Below are positions 58,924 to 64,000 of a stretch of 64,000 bases of DNA, piece after piece. The translations under genes were made by a program, and so were the position numbers. Position 1 is the first letter of the stretch. Every line of letters starts with the position of its first letter. The notes under the pieces were generated by a model. That model was given only the letters and a program-made list of their open reading frames with translations, was not told where the DNA came from and made no database searches. Source of the stretch: Pyrenochaeta sp. MPI-SDFR-AT-0127. Taxonomy: Eukaryota; Ascomycota; Dothideomycetes; Pleosporales; Cucurbitariaceae. The stretch lies in assembly GCA_020747015.1 (NCBI GenBank), contig JAGTJM010000060.1, positions 1 through 64,000 of the forward strand. Direction: 5' to 3'.

Positions 58924-60126
58924 TTACAACTCTATCTGGTCATCATCCCTTTGTTGCTCCTTTTGTCTCATCTCGGATGCTTTAATAATCAACCGCCTAT
59001 AATCCAACACGGCTTGTTCAAGTTCCTTCTTCTTCAGCGCTTCATGGTCTGAATGCGCAACGAAGATTGAGCCTGGGCCATAGAGGTACCGCCTATGATC
59101 ACCGCTCAGGTTCGGTACATCAGTTCCATAGTTAACTGTCAGCGTTTCGAAACCCTCAATTTCACAGTCAATGTCTACAGGTCCATAGCCTTCGCTTGTC
59201 CATTCGACTTCAAGGTCACCGCCTTGTTTCTGAGCCGCAGCTTTGACAGATTTGAGGGCGTTGATGATGAGTCCGCGTGTAACATCCGGGGTGCCGGCTG
59301 CAAGCCTTGTCGCGATATTTGCGCTTGCCGTCTCTGCAACGACATTGGCAGCAACACCGCCCTGTACGCGTCCAAAATTCATTGTCGTGTTTCCGTACTT
59401 TTCGCTCCAGGGTAAATGTTTTCGGAGCTCGAGCAGCTCACTCAGAGCCTCGACTAGTACGTCGTTTGCACTGACACCGAGCCATGGGTATCCCGAATGT
59501 GCCGCCTTTCCTGTCGCTTTAAGCACAAAACCGAGTATGCCCTTGTGCCCGCAGACCAATTTACCCTCGGTGGGTTCGCCGAAAATGACAATTTCGTGGG
59601 AGTTTGGGCGCTTGTCCCAGGAGCTGAAGGCACGCATGCCATCGCCGCCTGTTTCCTCACCAACTACGAAGAGCAGGGAGATGTCATCGTATAGCTTCTC
59701 CTTCAGTCCCACTGTAGCTATAATTTGCGCAGCGACACTGGCCTTCGCGTCTACACTACCCCTCCCGCCTATGACATTCGTTGTCTCGTTATAATAGTAC
59801 GGCCAGTATGGAGGTACGGTGTCGATGTGTGAGGTGAGTAGGATGGTGGTTTCGCGCTTCTTGCCATACGCAAGAAGATTGTATCGGCTCTTCGAAACTC
59901 GTTGTTTATCCACAGTCCAATTACGGTCGCGGAGATACGAAGTGAGCCATTCTCCCACTCCTTCCTCGTTTTGTGTTATCGATTCGATTTCTATAAGCTT
60001 GCGGTGGAGGTAAAGGAGCTCTCTTGATGTAGTGGGGTCAAGTGTAGTGGGATCGATTATGGGTGACTGGGATGCAGTGGTAAGGGCTGTGAGAATGAGA
60101 GGGAAAATAGCGGCTCTAAAGATCAT
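58924..60126 (-). CDS. Secreted M20-family zinc metallopeptidase
   Basis: A single exon of 400 residues from the ATG at 60126. The N-terminus MIFRAAIFPLILTALTTAS is a typical signal peptide, so the enzyme should be secreted or vacuolar. M20 metal ligands and catalytic residues are visible: SHIDTVP (His 100, Asp 102), GRGSVDAK (bridging Asp 126), GEETGGDG (catalytic Glu 157, ligand Glu 158), FGEPTEG (Glu 184) and a terminal HSDHEAL (His ligand). The lid/dimerisation domain contains GKAAHSGYPWLGVSAND. The family removes acyl groups or cleaves dipeptides and small peptides (ArgE/DapE/ACY1/CPG2 type). Substrate is not decided. Sequons NWT, NET and NTT suggest N-glycosylation. No introns. Confidence 0.92.
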   Translation of the reverse strand: MIFRAAIFPLILTALTTASQSPIIDPTTLDPTTSRELLYLHRKLIEIESITQNEEGVGEWLTSYLRDRNWTVDKQRVSKSRYNLLAYGKKRETTILLTSHIDTVPPYWPYYYNETTNVIGGRGSVDAKASVAAQIIATVGLKEKLYDDISLLFVVGEETGGDGMRAFSSWDKRPNSHEIVIFGEPTEGKLVCGHKGILGFVLKATGKAAHSGYPWLGVSANDVLVEALSELLELRKHLPWSEKYGNTTMNFGRVQGGVAANVVAETASANIATRLAAGTPDVTRGLIINALKSVKAAAQKQGGDLEVEWTSEGYGPVDIDCEIEGFETLTVNYGTDVPNLSGDHRRYLYGPGSIFVAHSDHEALKKKELEQAVLDYRRLIIKASEMRQKEQQRDDDQIEL

Positions 60127-60449
60127 TTTCACGTTATTGACAAGTAGGACGGTTCAATTGAAGGTTAATGGCTGATGTTAAAACGAGCTGCATAGCTGCT
60201 GGAAGTGGAGCCGTGATGGGGACGAATCACACCGAGGATTGCCGAGCCTGACCACCGACGCCACTAGAAGTATCGTTTATCGCGAGCTTCTTGACAAGAA
60301 TAAAGCGTTTTTCATGGATCGCTCTACAGCGTCATGTTATATCAAATTGATCATTGCAACAGTGTGATTGCGCCACGGTCCAGCAGATGCGTCGTTATCT
60401 AGCTTCTCAACGCAGGCGACTTCTTCCTCGCGCGCTCCCTTTTCATAAA

Positions 60450-60479
60450 TCTATATATGAATTTTCTATATATGAATTT
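60450..60479. repeat. Perfect 15-bp tandem duplication
   Basis: TCTATATATGAATTT is present twice head to tail without mismatch. Confidence 0.85.
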
Positions 60480-60735
60480 CGTAAACCTATCTCCCCGACC
60501 ACCGCCGAAGGCGCCCTAAAACCGGTACGAAAATACTTATAAAAACTGCCACTATCTTTCTATCTTTTAAAAATCTGCCCTATACGCCCTATAGTTTATG
60601 TCTAAAGTTCGCGCTTTTCGTCCGTGCCCTATATTTTAAAATTCTAAAGTCCTGTACACGCTATATACTATCCTGTGCGGCCTATCACGGTGTTTCGTAC
60701 TGTCGTTCCGATACTCCTTTTCCTATCTATATAAT

Positions 60736-60792
60736 CTCCTTAATCCCCTGCTACCTCCATGATCTCCTGCTGCCTCCTTAATCCCCTGCTAA
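60736..60792. repeat. 19-bp tandem repeat, three copies
   Basis: Units CTCCTTAATCCCCTGCTAC, CTCCATGATCTCCTGCTGC and CTCCTTAATCCCCTGCTAA follow one another without gaps. Confidence 0.85.
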
Positions 60793-60833
60793 CTTAATAG
60801 CCTGCTTAAAAGTTTGATCAATGGCCTTACTAA

Positions 60834-60912
60834 TAGCTTGATTAATAACTTAGCTCGATTAACAGCTTAATAGATGGCTCTCAACAGCTCGATTGATAGC
60901 TTATTAACAGCG
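60834..60912. repeat. Degenerate AGCTYGATTRAYAGCTTA repeats
   Basis: Related units begin at 60834, 60852 and 60886 (AGCTTGATTAATAACTTA, AGCTCGATTAACAGCTTA, AGCTCGATTGATAGCTTA). The differences between units are mainly C/T and A/G transitions, as expected if RIP or deamination has acted. Confidence 0.65.
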
Positions 60913-61417
60913 TAATCCACGGCCCGTTGACAGGGCCCGGCCCTTCCTGACTCGGGTTAGTTGTATTCTGGCTACATAAAAGTGAGAGTTCAAATTGCAA
61001 AGCATATCACTCTCTTTTAGGATTCACATCGATAGCCTTCGTTGATCATAATTCATGAACAAGATTAGCAATTGGTCTCATTCAAGGTATATTCAACAAC
61101 ATCCAGCGAAGGATTCGTGTATCACTAGGGGTCGACGCTCACGTAGATTGTACCAACAAGACCAATCTGATTGCAAGATTTTAATTTGGATATCCTTCGC
61201 TGGCCAGTGCGTATTGAATGGTTAACTTGTTTAAAAGACACTTCAAGTAAGACCAATCAGTATACCAGAGGCATAAGGCTTTGAAGGAAGACTTGGGACC
61301 ATGTTTCCACCACCAACTGGAAATGTGCCTATACACACTTTGGTCAGTACTGTGGCGTCCTTGCGTTACGGGAGGTTCTCGACTGACATACTTAGGCAAA
61401 GAAGAGAAAATACTCGT

Positions 61418-61589
61418 ATGTCTGGCAATGTGTACGACCAACTTGCCAACTTTCAACATCTGAACTAATAGATAATAGTGCCGTTGTGGATATCCATCTA
61501 TACCATATCGAGCTACCAGTTGCCCTACTTGCGGCATAGGGCGCTGTGGTAATTGTCGTACTACAAAGGTTCAGGTGTATGAGCGGTGA
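61418..61589 (+). CDS. Small six-cysteine (zinc-ribbon-like) protein, copy 2
   Basis: Exons 61418-61429 and 61479-61589 with a 49-bp intron (GTGTAC donor, ACTAAT branch, TAG acceptor) give 40 residues. The sequence is MSGN followed by CRCG, CPTCG, RCGNC and TTKVQV, the same cysteine spacing as copy 1 at 28547-28890, with the intron again just before the first cysteine. It lacks the basic C-terminal extension of copy 1 and ends seven residues after the last TT, so it may be a minimal or truncated member. No signal peptide. It lies beside AT-rich repeats and may be a young or decaying duplicate. Confidence 0.5.
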
Positions 61590-64000
61590 TTCAAGCGTAC
61601 ATTGATTGCAACATTGATGAAAAGAGACCTGGGAAGTTCAAACCAGTGCCCTGAGCGAAGGAAGGCGATGCTGTGGATATTTGAATTCGAGGGAATTGCT
61701 CGTGGGCAAGAGTTCGTTCCGCTCGCAAATGTATGTCTCAGGTAAAATGAGGGTACTATTACACGTTCTGGAGGGAGACTACCTCATTTTTAAGCTCAGA
61801 GAACAATCGGGCGCTTTTGGGGATAGGCTCTACATCTCCAGCAAAACGTTACCAGGGCTTCTGAGCCAGATTGTGGTGATACAGCCGATTTCTTTCAACA
61901 CTTGTCAGTAGTACAACCAAGTGCAATAAAATTGCTTTCAGTGCATCATCCAGGGATACCGCACGATCTCAGCCTCTGTGGTAATGCCAACTTAAGAACG
62001 TCGCTCGCCTTGAGGAATTTAGTTTCTTTGTCAATCAGGCATTGCCTCTCTCCATGTTTACGAGCCCCCTCTATCGTTCATTCACTCCACCGTGTAAGAT
62101 GAGCCTTACAACTACTACTCTTTAACCTATCGCCCCTAAAAGTTGCTCATCAGGACTTTTACCGGCTACTACTATATCAAAACTGAAGCCACAATGACTA
62201 ACATTTAGTCGCTCAGCTTCGACTCATTTCGCCCAGCATGGTTTCAGAACAAAGAAGGACATTTCGTACAGCATTGGTGACCTTGATTTTCTATACGGGT
62301 CTAGTTCTCTTATTAGCAGTATGAACGGTCCTTAATTTCGGGTCAGAATTAATCAGCTCTCTAGTCTTATTAGAATGCTGCACATGTAGTACATTCAGTA
62401 GATTCAAGCTACTCATATGCTTGGTTTCTTACCATCCCATCTTCCCAAGTTGGTTACGATGTCACACTGAAGTACGATGGGATACAAATGAGTTCAAGGG
62501 CGGCAAGGTACTGAGTGTTAGCAGAGCAGATCTTTCGAATTGGGGGAAATTATGTCAAACTCATTTGTTCACGCACAACGCACCTCCAACTACCGCTCGG
62601 ACACAATACATTGACCTCTTAGCTATTGTAGTTAAGCAATTGCCTTGTCCTGGACAGATGCTGCAATTAGCCATACAGATAAATTATGATAACGGCCGGG
62701 CTGCTGATTGCCTGTCAAAGTCTCTGTGGAAAATGTAAGCCTTTTTCTTTGTCGCACATGGACTCGTGAAATCCGGTACGATTCCAAATTTGACGGCAGG
62801 GAGCAGTATATAAATGCTGGTATGCCGCTAAGTACTTCTCACCTAGATGTGTCTCATTGAAACGATAATCTCCGGTCGTTGTCTCTTTTTCGACGCTGGT
62901 GTCGTCCTGTTGCTGTTATCATGATTCAAACTTGCTACAAGTGTATTTTTGGTTCATCGTCAGAATGTGTACCATTGCACCTGCGGTTTATCTTAGGAGT
63001 GAAGGAACAAGGTCATGAAGATTTGCTCGTCGGTGTCAGACTTTTGAACCTTGTATCGATTAGATGCTCCTTGCTGATCCGTGACTTTAGACTTCAACGG
63101 GCCTTACGTTGGCTTGCGCACCACTTCCGCGCTCGGTCCTTCTGTCGCATTCCAGGTGAGACAAATTTGTGTGTCATACGATCCGCAAAGATCCTAAGGA
63201 AGATTCCAACGATACACATCATTTATGTGTGCGCATGTTTTAATTGTTTGCAACAGGGTCCATTGAGCTTACTCCCGCTGATAAGTGGGTCGGGCCGGGC
63301 AAAGCACAAGGCGTTCAAAACGCCAACGAACCATCAACGCTTTGCCAGGTGAGTTCTCCTTTCAATCTAACAACATCCCATTCATCTTTGTACAATGCTC
63401 ACTGAGATGATTTGGGTGGCATTTCCAATTGACGCTAGATTTTATCTGCACTTGTTTTGCGATTAACGGATGCAGAAGCATTCCTCGGCTGAGGGTAGCT
63501 CCCTGCGGCTCCAGTCACAGTGCCATTGAAGTAGCAGCAATTCGATGATGAAAATATTCTAATTTTGATCCATCATTCGCTTACTTTTACTTGTAGACAG
63601 ATCATCATTCGGCAGTATTTACACATTCATCTTTGTGTGTTTTGTTCCTCGATCTCGCTCGACCGCAAACCTTCTCGGACCTAGTCGCCAAAGACTCTGC
63701 TTCACGAAAGCGCCTCTCGAACCATAATAGGCCTCATCAAGCAGGAGTATTGGCTGATAATTCTTGGAGGAGAGGCGTTATCAACCACTGCGGTGGTCTT
63801 GGGGGAGTTACCAATTAACTTCCTTAACATAACGTAATTGGACGTCTATGCTGAGCAACATTCGATCGCATATCTAAGCGTTCACTCCTTTTGTGGCGAG
63901 GGGGCAATGGAGAATCTTCAATGGTTAGAGAGCATTGTGGAACCCGTAGAGAATATAGCCAGCACACTAGATTCACCTCAACCATGTTGCTCTCGACCTT
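61590..64000. other. Gene-poor stretch to the window end
   Basis: 2.4 kb with no confident gene. Open frames at 61681-61911, 62421-62738 and 62879-63352 lack recognisable motifs or plausible starts. No RNA gene or transposase remnant was recognised. Confidence 0.4.

Larger units (their letters stand above)
60127..61417. other. AT-rich repetitive stretch without genes
   Basis: The stretch from about 60.35 to 60.96 kb is pyrimidine- and TpA-rich with several tandem repeats, resembling the worn end of a repetitive element or sequence affected by repeat-induced point mutation. 61.0-61.4 kb has short unsupported open frames. No transposon protein motif was recognised. Confidence 0.45.

Noticed and set aside
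59243..59794. 183-codon plus-strand open frame
   Set aside because: Antisense shadow of the M20 peptidase, whose motifs are clear on the other strand.
62879..63352. 157-codon open frame near the window end
   Set aside because: No motif and no proper ATG context. A GT-AG continuation could not be established.
1..64000. CRISPR arrays, bacterial operons, phage genes
   Set aside because: No regularly spaced repeats. Gene structure is eukaryotic throughout, with spliceosomal introns in most genes.

Overview
The window reads as nuclear DNA of a filamentous ascomycete, probably a Dothideomycete (this is an inference from gene content and style, not a database match). Most genes carry 45-60 bp introns with GTAAGT-like donors, GCTAAC/GCTAAT branch sites and CAG/TAG acceptors. 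Gene order is mixed-strand, with no operons. Gene models were assembled by hand from splice signals and reading-frame continuity, and every multi-exon model given here closes in frame.

Layout: 1-1062 is the 3' end of a proline-rich protein. 1492-7735 is STT4, a phosphatidylinositol 4-kinase. 8966-10015 is a small membrane protein. 10337-12174 (-) is a vanillyl-alcohol-oxidase-type flavoenzyme with a palindromic CreA-type site upstream. 13830-14949 is a BTB-like protein. 17021-19301 is a sugar transporter. 20285-21469 is a Rossmann NAD(P)-binding protein. 22254-24233 (-) is a divergent arginyl-tRNA synthetase-like protein. 24845-27019 (-) is a CorA-like membrane protein. 28547-28890 (-) is a short cysteine-rich protein. 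32230-33128 is an aldo-keto reductase. 33636-33773 is a tRNA-Gln gene. 34213-36084 (-) is an amino-acid permease. 39939-42240 (-) is a second CorA-like protein. 47333-50003 (-) is a CAMKL-type protein kinase. 51029-52078 (-) is a nitronate monooxygenase. 52818-54517 (-) is taxilin. 55209-58383 is the mitochondrial presequence protease CYM1. 58924-60126 (-) is a secreted M20 peptidase. 61418-61589 is a second short cysteine-rich protein. The segments 27.0-32.2, 36.1-39.9, 42.2-47.3 and 60.1-64.0 kb are gene-poor and carry short repeats.

The most unusual item is the tRNA-Gln(CTG) gene. Besides a normal 15-nt anticodon-loop intron it has a 51-bp insertion in the D arm, which splits the internal box A promoter. 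The insertion has the signals of an mRNA-type spliceosomal intron (GTAAGT, GCTAAT, CAG), and removing it restores a complete tRNA cloverleaf to the base. Other points to check are two GC-AG introns (STT4 and CYM1), the altered catalytic signatures of the ArgRS-like protein, a two-member family of tiny six-cysteine proteins with the same intron position, and two CorA-like paralogues that lack a GMN motif.

Most of the core genes are housekeeping: phosphoinositide signalling (STT4), vesicle traffic (taxilin), mitochondrial peptide turnover (CYM1) and a kinase. The rest are nutritional or oxidative functions (sugar and amino-acid uptake, aromatic alcohol oxidation, nitronate oxidation, extracellular peptidase) typical of a saprotrophic or plant-associated mould. 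No gene cluster with a single joint product is evident.
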